Below, piece after piece: positions 1 to 8,063 of a DNA stretch of 64,000 bases. Made by a program: the position numbers and the translations under genes. Below the pieces are notes generated by a model, which saw only the letters and a program-made list of their open reading frames with translations, did not search any database and was not told the origin of the DNA. How positions within the stretch are numbered: position 1 is the stretch's first letter; every line of letters begins with the position of its first letter. Source of the DNA: Metabacillus sp. KUDC1714 (GTDB lineage: Bacteria; Bacillota; Bacilli; Bacillales; Bacillaceae); NCBI RefSeq assembly GCF_014217835.1, contig NZ_CP055263.1, positions 1,178,001 to 1,242,000 of the forward strand, written 5' to 3'.

Positions 1-2
1 AA

Positions 3-173
3 CTAGAATCACCAGAGCTGCAATCAATTAATCCAATTTTAGTAGGTGAATTAAAAGCGGTCGAATCAATCATAAATGAATTTACTCAATTATTTGAAAT
101 TCACGAAGATGAAATCAAACGTAAAGAAGATTATGGTTCAGCTGAAAATAGCCTTCCTAATGGGAATGAATAA
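3..173 (+). CDS. C-terminal end of an unrecognised protein (5' end outside window)
   Basis: An open frame enters from the left edge and stops with TAA at 171-173, giving 56 residues. They are acidic and hydrophilic, with no membrane segment or recognisable motif, and end in PNGNE. I do not recognise the family. It points in the same direction as the downstream efflux pump, 172 bases away, so it could be a regulator or partner of that pump, but nothing in the sequence proves this. The overlapping ATG frame from 76 is judged a shadow, because this frame is open from the window edge. Confidence 0.4.
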   Translation, partial: LESPELQSINPILVGELKAVESIINEFTQLFEIHEDEIKRKEDYGSAENSLPNGNE

Positions 174-345
174 CAGGATAAAATTAGGAAAGTCACCTAT
201 GACAGAATTAAACACCTTAACTAAATCGTGGGAGTGCCTGGGCAGTTCCTTACCTATTTTCTATTAACCTTCAACTATTAAACTCAAACTTCAACAGGAC
301 TATCTAAAATCAATACGGTAATTCTTCGAAAGGATGAAAATATTG

Positions 346-1602
346 ATGATTAATTCTCTAAGTAAATTAGATATCGCGACGAACAAACCTAAAAAGTCCA
401 AGCGTTTATGGATCGCTTTTGTACTTGGAACATTAGTAGCCTTTGGACCACTCTCAATCGATATGTACTTACCTGCCCTGCCTCAGATGGCTAATGAGTT
501 AAAAACTACCCCTTCGCTTATCCAACTTAGTTTAACTTTTTTCTTACTTGGTTTATCACTTGGCCAATTATTTACCGGACCATTAAGTGATGTCCATGGA
601 CGTCGAAAACCTTTGCTTATTGGCTTAGTCATCTATTTTATTGCTTCTTTATTATGCGTTTTTAGCCCATCAATCTGGATATTTATATTTTTGAGGTTTA
701 TTCAGGGGTTGGCAGCTTCCTCCGGTGTGGTCATTTCCCGTGCAGTAGTACGAGATCTTTACTCAGGTTCAGAGCTAACGAAATTTTTCTCTCTACTAGC
801 TTTATTTAATGGTGTTGCACCGATTGTTGCGCCTGTAATTGGGAGCCAACTATTACATATTGCACCTTGGCAAGGTATCTTTGTTACCTTGAGTTTAATC
901 GGCCTAGTAATGTTTTTCATTGTATTATTTGGTTTACCAGATACTTTACCTAATGAATTACGGTCTAAGGGTGGTATTAAAAAAACACTAACAACGTTTA
1001 AGAGCCTTTTAGTTGATCGTAGTTTCATAGGATACGCCCTTTCGCAAGGTTTAATATATGCTGCCATGTTTGCTTATATTGCAGGATCACCTTTCATATT
1101 ACAAAATATTTATAATGTGTCTCCCCAAGAATACAGCATCATTTTTGCCATTAACGGAATTGGGATTGTGATTGCAAGTCAAATAACAGGAAAATTAGCT
1201 GGTCATATCAGTGAAAGAAGACTGTTCGTTTTGGGGCTAATTATTGCCTTCATCGGAGCAATTACATTGTTAATTATGTTAATCCTGAATATCGGATTAT
1301 CGACAATATTACTTCCTCTATTCTTTGTCGTATCAAGTATCGGAATAGTCAGTACTTCTGGATCTTCTCTTGCAATGCAAAACCAAGGAAGATCAGCAGG
1401 CAGTGCTTCGGCATTACTTGGTGTATTAATGTTACTTTTGGGAGGAATTGCTTCCCCTCTTGTTGGTTTAGGAAATAACTCAGCTATAACGATGGGAATA
1501 GTAATTATTATAGTTAGTATTGGCTCGATCCTATCTTATCTTTTACTCGCCCCACGTAGAGAACATGAATCTAAGCAAAATTCAAATTCTGTATCAATGT
1601 AG
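346..1602 (+). CDS. MFS multidrug efflux transporter, Bcr/CflA (DHA1) family
   Basis: Proton-driven efflux pump of the inner membrane, 418 residues with about 12 hydrophobic segments. The first helix carries the SIDMYLPALP signature of Bcr/CflA proteins and the loop between helices 2 and 3 carries motif A (GPLSDVHGRRKP, near residues 78-89). The sequence around SGVVISRAVVRD fits the antiporter region of helices 4-5. An ATG at 334 is also in frame, but the AAAGGATGA at 329-337 overlaps it and is well spaced for ATG 346, so I chose 346. Substrates cannot be predicted: family members export bicyclomycin, chloramphenicol or sulfonamides. It is monocistronic, with a hairpin terminator directly downstream. 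Confidence 0.9.
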   Translation: MINSLSKLDIATNKPKKSKRLWIAFVLGTLVAFGPLSIDMYLPALPQMANELKTTPSLIQLSLTFFLLGLSLGQLFTGPLSDVHGRRKPLLIGLVIYFIASLLCVFSPSIWIFIFLRFIQGLAASSGVVISRAVVRDLYSGSELTKFFSLLALFNGVAPIVAPVIGSQLLHIAPWQGIFVTLSLIGLVMFFIVLFGLPDTLPNELRSKGGIKKTLTTFKSLLVDRSFIGYALSQGLIYAAMFAYIAGSPFILQNIYNVSPQEYSIIFAINGIGIVIASQITGKLAGHISERRLFVLGLIIAFIGAITLLIMLILNIGLSTILLPLFFVVSSIGIVSTSGSSLAMQNQGRSAGSASALLGVLMLLLGGIASPLVGLGNNSAITMGIVIIIVSIGSILSYLLLAPRREHESKQNSNSVSM

Positions 1603-1618
1603 GAATATGAAATATAAA

Positions 1619-1655
1619 TAGGCATTGTTTCTTTTGATCAATGCCTATTTGTTTT
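1619..1655 (+). terminator. Rho-independent terminator of the efflux gene
   Basis: A perfect 9-bp stem (TAGGCATTG at 1619-1627 with CAATGCCTA at 1639-1647) is followed by TTTGTTTTTG. It lies 17 bases after the efflux pump stop codon. Confidence 0.85.
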
Positions 1656-1750
1656 TGTTAAATCTTGGTCCTTAACAATATCAATCACTTTTTCCGGACT
1701 CATTTTTACATAACTGCAGTTTTTCCAAAGACTATATTTATACTAGAAGA

Positions 1751-2839
1751 TTAAATTTTTTTCCGAATAAATGCGATGCAGAGCAGCATGATAGGAAAAA
1801 CAATCTGCAAAGGGATATGAAAGTATAAAGTAAAAAAATCTAACCCAATTTCATTATGTCGAATTTGGCTTGGTGCGATTAAAAGGGATAATGGGGTAAG
1901 AATAGTCCCTATGCCAAGGAATACAGAACGATTTTGTTTTAATTTAAATAATTGAGCAATCCCAATAGCTGAACCGAATGTCCATCCACCAATCTTAAAA
2001 AACACGCCTGCTAACATCGTTAAAATAACCAATGCATCAAATCGTTCCAGAAAATCCGCAATCGAAACCATTTGAGCAGCTGTAAGAAGAGGAAAAAAAT
2101 TCCGACTGTATATTTCTGGTCCTAATACTGATAAAACCAAGATCAGATTTACTGTCATTAAAACACCTGTAAGTAGTATAGCTGCCATTCCAACAGTTCC
2201 TTTTCTACCCATATTGTTTAAATAAGGGAAAAACATAGTGATGATGATTGACTCTCCGAATGGGAAGGTTAATACTTTTGGAAATACTTCTTTTAATATA
2301 GGTTTTGGGCCATTTCCTAAGATGGGGGAAAGATTGTTTATATCAAATTCATCAACAGTTAGCAACAGAATCCAAATGATACTCAAGGCCATAATATAGG
2401 AAGGAATAACGGCTTCTCCCATTCTGCAAAATGATTCAATTCCACCTCGAAAACAATATACAATTAAAACCATAAAACTTCCTATTACAACCACCAAGGG
2501 GGTTTTGACTAACATTGATGCAGCGAGAATTTCTGCGAAGTCTCTACAAGCTCGAGCGGCTAGATATGTAAAATAGCTGATATAAATCAAAATGAATGGG
2601 ATGGCCAAAAACTTTCCGATAATTTTTGGAATCATCTGGATCAATGTATCATCTGGATAATAGTTCGATAATTTTGTATACACTAACATCAAGATAAACC
2701 CACCTAGCATCGAAACCAAAATAACTAGCCAAGCATCTTGTTTTGCCCCTCCACCTAATCCAAAAACAAACGTATTACCAATTTGAAACCCTAGTATCAC
2801 ATAAAATAACTGTAGAGGACTTATTTTTTCGTGTTTCAT
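1751..2839 (-). CDS. Spore germination permease, GerAB/GerKB family (orphan)
   Basis: Integral membrane protein of 362 residues with about ten hydrophobic segments, of the GerAB group within the APC superfamily. In known germinant receptors the B subunit sits in the spore inner membrane and binds the germinant, working with a GerA-type A subunit and a GerC-type lipoprotein. The start KISPLQLFYVILGFQIGNT and the FRGGIESFCRMGE stretch near residue 130 are typical. The start has AGGGTGA upstream. No A or C subunit gene is adjacent, so it is an orphan B subunit that may join receptors encoded elsewhere. A forespore sigma-G promoter is expected but I could not identify one with confidence. Confidence 0.85.
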   Translation of the reverse strand: MKHEKISPLQLFYVILGFQIGNTFVFGLGGGAKQDAWLVILVSMLGGFILMLVYTKLSNYYPDDTLIQMIPKIIGKFLAIPFILIYISYFTYLAARACRDFAEILAASMLVKTPLVVVIGSFMVLIVYCFRGGIESFCRMGEAVIPSYIMALSIIWILLLTVDEFDINNLSPILGNGPKPILKEVFPKVLTFPFGESIIITMFFPYLNNMGRKGTVGMAAILLTGVLMTVNLILVLSVLGPEIYSRNFFPLLTAAQMVSIADFLERFDALVILTMLAGVFFKIGGWTFGSAIGIAQLFKLKQNRSVFLGIGTILTPLSLLIAPSQIRHNEIGLDFFTLYFHIPLQIVFPIMLLCIAFIRKKI

Positions 2840-3268
2840 ATTATCACCCTAGAGGATATTGATAAATTATTTTTTGGAACTTTACGTAATACCCCTTACT
2901 CATATTGGTTATTTTATCCGTTAGTGGAATTTCTATTCTATTGTGATATTCAGAAAGGTGCATTTATCAATAAGTGAAGATGTTTCCAATGTTTTTGCTA
3001 CTCAATTATTTATAATTCTTACTAAATTTGACGGATTGGATTTCTATTTATTTCCACTCAAAAAAAATAAGAATTATGTATACGTTCTTTAATAGAAGTA
3101 TAAATAATTCCAACTAAAATAGACTATTAATCTTATTTTTTTCTTAATTGAAGCACTGCGTAAATTGATTATGTACTCTAAATATTCAGAATTATAATAG
3201 CGTTATTCTTGAGTAAAGGAATAGAAATTTGCAAATACAATGTAGGAAAGCTTGATTATCAATTCTGA
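2840..3268. other. AT-rich intergenic region without recognisable genes
   Basis: About 430 bases between the germination permease and the thioesterase. I see no credible open frame, RNA gene or strong hairpin in either strand. It must hold the germination gene promoter next to 2840 and the thioesterase transcript end near 3250, but neither stands out. Confidence 0.5.
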
Positions 3269-3820
3269 TTATCCTGTCACAACACCATATAACTGTTCAT
3301 TCACATCAAGATGATTTGTGTTGATATAAGTTAAAGTTTCAATTAGTTCTTTTGTTTCCTCTCTATGTTTTTTTCGTGAAATGGCACGCATCGGAGCAGT
3401 TCTAAATAAATACTCCTCTTCCTCTGTCTCAGGGATTACTTCTGGTACAGGAACTGGTTTTCCATTGTCATCTATAGCTACAAGAGTCTGAAACGATACA
3501 GCTGCAATTCTTCTTTCTCCTGTCATCAAGTCTTCAGCAGTAGAGCGAATAAAAACTTCCATCGAAGTTCTGCTTGTCCATGTTACATAAGCTACTAAAC
3601 AGATTGAATCCCCTACTCGAACCGGGGAAAGGAAATCGACAGAATCTGTAGAAGCTGTGACACAAGGTTTTCTTGCATGGCGGGTTGCAGATAATACAGC
3701 CACTTCATCTATTAACTGCATGAGTCTACCACCGAATAATGTGTGGTGATGCTGCGTATCTGGTGGAAGAACAACATTGGCTTTGACACAACGCGAAAGT
3801 TTACAGGGTTTAGCATCCAT
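3269..3820 (-). CDS. Acyl-CoA thioesterase, hotdog fold (YkhA-like)
   Basis: Predicted cytosolic thioesterase of 183 residues that hydrolyses acyl-CoA to fatty acid and CoA. The hotdog-fold signature is clear: HTLFGGRLMQLIDEVA near residues 26-41, and the second-strand region TASTDSVDFLSPVRVGD. The C-terminal extension starting PVPEVIPETEEEE is typical of the Bacillus YkhA group. A strong GAGGTGA lies 5 bases before the ATG. It is monocistronic, and its neighbours give no pathway link. Chain-length preference cannot be read from sequence. Confidence 0.88.
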   Translation of the reverse strand: MDAKPCKLSRCVKANVVLPPDTQHHHTLFGGRLMQLIDEVAVLSATRHARKPCVTASTDSVDFLSPVRVGDSICLVAYVTWTSRTSMEVFIRSTAEDLMTGERRIAAVSFQTLVAIDDNGKPVPVPEVIPETEEEEYLFRTAPMRAISRKKHREETKELIETLTYINTNHLDVNEQLYGVVTG

Positions 3821-3946
3821 AATATCACCTCATAATATAGTAAATATAAATTGTATTATAACAGATGTATTATTAATTTGTTGTTATATTATAGATAGTG
3901 AGTAAAACAGGTAAATATACCTATTAAATTGAGTAAGAGAGGGTGA

Positions 3947-4344
3947 CTAACCCTTTGAAGGAAACCAGTTAATTTCAATACCTTCATCATCGTATGAGCT
4001 ACTGAATCCAGACATAAAATGAAAATAAGCGCTCATCCTTGTTACTGGAAAGCGCCAAAAGTGGAGCATCAAGGTCTTCAATTTCAAGGTTGCTCCAGCA
4101 GGCTCTGGCTTAGCTGCCTCATTCGGAAGAGTGGGAGGAATCTTTTCTTCTCTAGCCTTAACGAGCCCAAGAAAAGCCGCGTCAATGAAAGATCGGTCTC
4201 CCAGCCCAACGCCAGATAACATTAACCCAAATCTCATTTTGCTTTCCAGGGTATTGACTCGCTCCTGCTTTCACAACCAGATAAGAATGTGCAATAGAAT
4301 ATTATTGGAAGAAATAAAAGTAATAATTTTCTGATTTTATTCAT
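3947..4344 (-). pseudogene. Broken BMP-family lipoprotein gene (frameshifted and truncated)
   Basis: A lipoprotein start lies behind a strong AAGGAGACAG site at 4344: a hydrophobic signal ending in the lipobox LSGC. It stops after 36 residues at 4234. In the next frame, from 4237 to about 4142, follows GLMLSGVGLGDRSF then a segment ending GLVKAREEK, the N-terminal ligand-domain signature of BMP-type nucleoside-binding lipoproteins (compare Med/PnrA). One base change would join the two frames. After AREEK the similarity ends: the frame runs on to 3947 through unrelated sequence and a terminator hairpin. So it has a frameshift plus loss of most of the protein. BMP proteins often bind nucleosides, which fits the nucleoside genes next door. 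The assignment rests on motifs only. Confidence 0.6.
4022..4056 (-). terminator. Terminator hairpin, same design as the one at 15341
   Basis: GCGCTTTCC and GGATGAGCGC pair across a short loop on the minus strand and are followed by TTATTTTC. The loop and upper stem are nearly the same as in the hairpin at 15341-15368, so the two are copies of one terminator type. Confidence 0.65.
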
Positions 4345-4390
4345 GTTTACTGTCTCCTTATGTGCGCGCTAATTATGAATAGACATCTAT

Positions 4391-4428
4391 ATTTTAAAGA
4401 ACAATAAAGACACTTTGTTCTTTAAAAG
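4391..4428 (-). terminator. Terminator of the nupC-deoB-rpiB transcript
   Basis: A 12-bp stem (TTTAAAGAACAA with TTGTTCTTTAAA) flanks a 9-base loop, 24 bases past the rpiB stop. The AT-rich arms make it usable in either direction. Confidence 0.75.
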
Positions 4429-4451
4429 TTTTAATAAATTGAACATGAAAT

Positions 4452-4922
4452 TTAGTTAAATAAACTATCAATATCTTTATTAGCCCTATTCACATACACA
4501 TTTATCTTATTGATACGTACTTCATGTCTTCCACCTTCAAATGGGGTAGTTAACCATATTTTTACTATTTCTCGAGCTAATCCTGGGCCGATTACACGTT
4601 CTCCCATGGCTAAAATGTTGGTGTTATTATGCTCTCTTGTTGCTTTTGCACTAAAAGTATCATGTACAAGCGCACACCTTATACCATTTACTTTATTCGC
4701 GGCAATACTCATTCCAATTCCTGTTCCACAAATTAAAATCCCTCGATCCGCTGCGCCGTATGCTACCATTTTAGCTACAGGAATTGCATAATCAGGATAG
4801 TCAACTGAAGAATTACATTCACATCCTAAATCAACATAATCAATAGCCATTGCTTTCATTAACTCAGTTACTTCTCTCTTAATATTGATGCCACCATGAT
4901 CAGATGCAATTACTACTTTCAT
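4452..4922 (-). CDS. rpiB: Ribose-5-phosphate isomerase B (RpiB/LacAB family)
   Basis: Interconverts ribose-5-phosphate and ribulose-5-phosphate. It is 156 residues long, the usual RpiB length. The family's DHGG lies at 8-11, the catalytic Cys65 sits in CGTGIGMS, and the second active-site residue His98 lies in REHNN. The start has AAGGTGGAAG upstream. It is 49 bases downstream of deoB on the same strand, after nupC, so it most likely completes conversion of nucleoside ribose into the pentose phosphate pathway. LacA/LacB and allose-6-phosphate isomerases are related, but the context favours RpiB. Confidence 0.85.
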   Translation of the reverse strand: MKVVIASDHGGINIKREVTELMKAMAIDYVDLGCECNSSVDYPDYAIPVAKMVAYGAADRGILICGTGIGMSIAANKVNGIRCALVHDTFSAKATREHNNTNILAMGERVIGPGLAREIVKIWLTTPFEGGRHEVRINKINVYVNRANKDIDSLFN

Positions 4923-4971
4923 TCTTCTTCCACCTTTTTGGTTATGAATTTTTATAGACTATTAATCTTGT

Positions 4972-6150
4972 TCAGATTTCATTTAAAAAGCTTTTTCCGT
5001 ATTGAGGCATAGGTACGTCAAAGTTTTCCGCAATTGTCGCACCAATATCAGCAAACGTTTTTCGGATCTCAAGATGTTTTCCTACTTTTATTTGCTCATT
5101 ATAAACAAGCAAAGGTACATACTCTCTTGTATGATCAGTTCCTGGATGGGTAGGGTCATTTCCATGATCAGCTGTAATAATAAGTAAATCATCATGTTTC
5201 ATTCTGGAAATTATCTCAGGTAACCGTGAATCAAATTCTTCAAGTGACTTTCCATAGCCTTGAGGATCACGTCTATGTCCATATTCGGCATCAAATTCAA
5301 CAAGGTTTAGAAAACTTATGCCAGTAAAGTTCATTTCTAATGTCCTATTGAGTTTGTCCATGCCATCCATGTTTGATCTAGTTCTGAATGACTCTGTTAC
5401 CCCTTCACCATCATAAATATCTGAGATTTTACCAATAGTAATGACATCAAAATTTGCATCCTTTAATTCGTTCATCACAGTTCTCCCATATGGTTTTAAG
5501 GCATAATCATGACGGTTTACTGTTCTCTTAAAATCACCAGGTGCTCCTATAAAAGGGCGCGCAATTACACGACCAACTTTATATTTATCGACATTAGTAA
5601 TTTGTCGAACAGTTTCACATATCCTATAAAATTCATCTATTGGAATAATCTCTTCGTGTGCACATATTTGTAAAACTGAGTCTGCTGATGTATATACAAT
5701 TAATGCTCCAGTGTCCATATGTTCCTTGCCAAGTTCTTCAATAATACTTGTTCCTGATAAAGGCTTGTTACCTATTACTTTTCTCCCTGTTTTCACTTCA
5801 ATTTCTTTAATTAATTCTTTCGGAAATCCTTTTGGGAAGGTTAGAAAAGGTGTTTCAATAAATAGGCCCATAATCTCCCAGTGGCCTGTCATAGTATCTT
5901 TTCCGTTAGATGCTTCTTCCATTTTTGTATAATGCGCTAATGGTCTCTCTAATTTTTTTACACCTTTTATTTCACGGATATTACTAAGTCCAAGCATCTC
6001 CATATTTGGTAGACATAGACCATTCATATAATCCGCTATATGCCCCAATGTATCTGCACCTTCATCATTAAATCTATTAGCATCAGGAGCTTCACCAATA
6101 CCCACAGAATCCATTACAATTAAAAAAATTCGTTTAAATCTGTTAACCAA
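4972..6150 (-). CDS. deoB: Phosphopentomutase
   Basis: Converts ribose-1-phosphate or deoxyribose-1-phosphate to the 5-phosphates. It belongs to the alkaline phosphatase superfamily, with two Mn2+ ions. Metal motifs are visible at the N-terminus ([13 protein letters not shown]), at DTMTGHWE, and near the C-terminus ([19 protein letters not shown]). An upstream TTG at 6168 is in frame but has no ribosome site. GAAAGGGATGAG lies just before TTG 6150, which gives the family start of a short basic lead then [11 protein letters not shown], so I chose 6150 (392 residues). It lies between nupC and rpiB and links phosphorolysis of nucleosides to RpiB. Confidence 0.93.
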   Translation of the reverse strand: MVNRFKRIFLIVMDSVGIGEAPDANRFNDEGADTLGHIADYMNGLCLPNMEMLGLSNIREIKGVKKLERPLAHYTKMEEASNGKDTMTGHWEIMGLFIETPFLTFPKGFPKELIKEIEVKTGRKVIGNKPLSGTSIIEELGKEHMDTGALIVYTSADSVLQICAHEEIIPIDEFYRICETVRQITNVDKYKVGRVIARPFIGAPGDFKRTVNRHDYALKPYGRTVMNELKDANFDVITIGKISDIYDGEGVTESFRTRSNMDGMDKLNRTLEMNFTGISFLNLVEFDAEYGHRRDPQGYGKSLEEFDSRLPEIISRMKHDDLLIITADHGNDPTHPGTDHTREYVPLLVYNEQIKVGKHLEIRKTFADIGATIAENFDVPMPQYGKSFLNEI

Positions 6151-6182
6151 GATTCTCATCCCTTTCAAAATTAAGTTTTATA

Positions 6183-6202
6183 TTTGTCAGACGTCATACC
6201 TC
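6183..6202. promoter_or_regulatory. Candidate GntR-type operator upstream of deoB
   Basis: TTTGTCAGACGTCATACCTC matches 17 of 21 bases of the element upstream of nupC (7711-7731). It lies 33 bases before the deoB start, so it could control deoB-rpiB separately from nupC. The palindrome is weaker here than upstream of nupC. The regulator is not identified. Confidence 0.4.
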
Positions 6203-6358
6203 TATGTTGAAAAAATAACCAACCCAACAATTTCGTCAGATCGGTATATCTTTTTTAATTAATAATCATAGAAATATTAAATCCATGTACTTTTAATAGA
6301 AAATAAATAGATCAAGTATGATTATCCAATCTCACTTTAATTCCTGTCGTGAATTCAC

Positions 6359-7636
6359 TTAAAATAACATCCCCGCAATTGCCGCACTTAAAAGTGAAGC
6401 CAATGCGCCTGCAATTACAGAACGGACACCGAGCTTAGCAATGTCTGGGCGTCTGTTCGGAGCCAGACCACCTAATCCACCTAGAAGAATGGCAAGTGAA
6501 CCTATATTTGCAAAGCCACATAGAGCAAAACTTACAACTATATTTGTTTTTTGAGATAAATTTCCCATCTCAGGTGCAAATGCTGCGTATGCAACAAATT
6601 CATTTAGAACAATTTTTTGCCCAATATAGCTTCCAGCTTGAAGTGCTTCAGTCCACGGAACTCCAATTATAAAAGCAATTGGAGCAAATACCCAACCTAA
6701 TATCAATTCAAGGGAAAATGTATCAAATCCAAACCAACTACCTACACCACCTAAGATTCCATTAATTAGTGCAATTAAAGCAATAAAAGCAAGTAACATA
6801 GCACCAACATTTAGTGCAAGGCCTAGACCATCAGTTGCACCTCGTGCTGCAGCATCGATCAAATTTGTCGCTTCTTGATCCTTTTCCTTATTACTTCCTT
6901 CAGATACCTCAGTTACTTCAATATCTTTGGACATCTCTAACGATTCAGCTGTTGCAGCAGTTTGTTCTATTACAGTTATTTTGGGTTCAGGAACCATGAT
7001 TTTTGCCATGATTAACCCTGCAGGTGCTGCCATAAAACTTGCTGCTAATAAATACTCAAGAGGGACGCCCATTAAAGAATATCCAATTAAAACAGATCCT
7101 GCGACTGAAGCAAGCCCACCTGTCATTACTGCAAAAAGCTCTGACTGTGTCATTTTTTCAATGTAAGGTCGAATGACTAAAGGTGCTTCTGTTTGACCAA
7201 CAAAAATATTTGCAGCTGCAGACATTGATTCCGTTTTACTTGTCCCTAATAACTTTGAAAGTCCCCCACCGATTATTTTAATAACCCATTGCATAATCCC
7301 AAGATAATATAAGACAGAAATTAAGGATGAAAAGAAAATCATAACGGTTAAAACTTGAAATGCAAAAATAAATCCTATACCCTCATTACCAATTAAACCA
7401 CCGAATAAAAACGTAACACCTTCATTAGTATAGTTGATGATATCTTGAATCTTTAATGATAGCCATTTAAGAGCTGTTTGCCCAAGATCCCATTTTAAAA
7501 CAATAAGGGCAAATATGATTTGAATTGAGAGCCCACCAAAAACCGTACGTAAATTAATTGATTTTTTGTTATTTGATAGTAAGAAAGCAATCCCTAAAAT
7601 AAAAATAATCCCCAAAACTCCCCAAAGAAAATTCAT
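6359..7636 (-). CDS. Concentrative nucleoside transporter (CNT/NupC family)
   Basis: Imports nucleosides by H+ or Na+ symport. It has 425 residues and about ten membrane segments. CNT signatures are clear: GQTEAPLVIRPYI, then TGGLASVAGSV, and near the C-terminus FANIGSLAILLGGLGGLAP. An acidic hydrophilic loop of about 50 residues near position 220 (VSEGSNKEKDQEA) resembles the NupG/YutK-type Bacillus transporters, so I give no symbol. It heads the nupC-deoB-rpiB run and has a promoter with the shared 22-bp operator and a cre site about 150-220 bases upstream. Confidence 0.93.
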   Translation of the reverse strand: MNFLWGVLGIIFILGIAFLLSNNKKSINLRTVFGGLSIQIIFALIVLKWDLGQTALKWLSLKIQDIINYTNEGVTFLFGGLIGNEGIGFIFAFQVLTVMIFFSSLISVLYYLGIMQWVIKIIGGGLSKLLGTSKTESMSAAANIFVGQTEAPLVIRPYIEKMTQSELFAVMTGGLASVAGSVLIGYSLMGVPLEYLLAASFMAAPAGLIMAKIMVPEPKITVIEQTAATAESLEMSKDIEVTEVSEGSNKEKDQEATNLIDAAARGATDGLGLALNVGAMLLAFIALIALINGILGGVGSWFGFDTFSLELILGWVFAPIAFIIGVPWTEALQAGSYIGQKIVLNEFVAYAAFAPEMGNLSQKTNIVVSFALCGFANIGSLAILLGGLGGLAPNRRPDIAKLGVRSVIAGALASLLSAAIAGMLF

Positions 7637-7710
7637 TTCTTTTCCCCCATTTTTTTATCTTATTCTTTTTTGAAATCCCTTTCATATCATTTTAAAAAAC
7701 TTCACTATAA

Positions 7711-7731
7711 TTTGTCGGAGGTCTGACCTCT
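7711..7731. promoter_or_regulatory. Candidate GntR/FadR-type operator upstream of the nucleoside transporter
   Basis: GAGGTCTGACCTC at 7718-7730 is a perfect palindrome around one central base. Its AGGTCTGACCT core fits the GGTCnGACC form used by FadR-subfamily GntR regulators. It lies in the transporter leader, downstream of the promoter. A related copy lies before deoB. The cognate protein is unknown. Confidence 0.5.
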
Positions 7732-7781
7732 TTAACTTGATGTCATTATAGAAAGTTCATTATCATGATAGTGAAGGATTA

Positions 7782-7860
7782 TTCATACGCTTTCATTAGT
7801 TACCACCATATTAGTAACCAACGTAAGTATAGATTACATTAACCAAATAGAGTTTGTCAA
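7782..7860 (-). promoter_or_regulatory. Promoter, 22-bp operator and cre site of the nucleoside transporter gene
   Basis: On the minus strand: -35 TTGACA (7860-7855), an 18-bp spacer, -10 TAATCT (7836-7831), then the operator arms AGTTACC at 7798-7804 and AGTAACC at 7813-7819 with an 8-bp spacer, then ATGAAAGCGTATGAA (7796-7782), which fits the CcpA cre consensus except for one base. The same operator follows the -10 box of the nucleotidase and deaminase promoters. Confidence 0.7.
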
Positions 7861-8063
7861 ACAAGATTTTGAATTTATTAGAAATGTATAACTTATAATT
7901 TAGTTAGTGAATTTTTCATAAATCCCATGCTAACCTACTTAGTGACAGTTTATCTGCCATTTGACTTCCAATATTTTCATAATAAATTATAGAAATTGTT
8001 AGAGAATTAATAGTTCTGGAAATATAGAAATCTCCTAAATTTAAGGCACTTTCCGAAAAATAT

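Noticed and set aside
76..267. Plus-strand 63-codon frame
   Set aside because: Overlaps a frame that is open from the window edge; no ribosome site and no motif.
1650..1745. Short minus-strand frame reading MSPEKVIDIVKDQDLTK between the germination gene and the terminator
   Set aside because: Protein-like text but no ribosome site, and it runs into the efflux gene terminator. Too short to call, perhaps a scrap of a lost gene.
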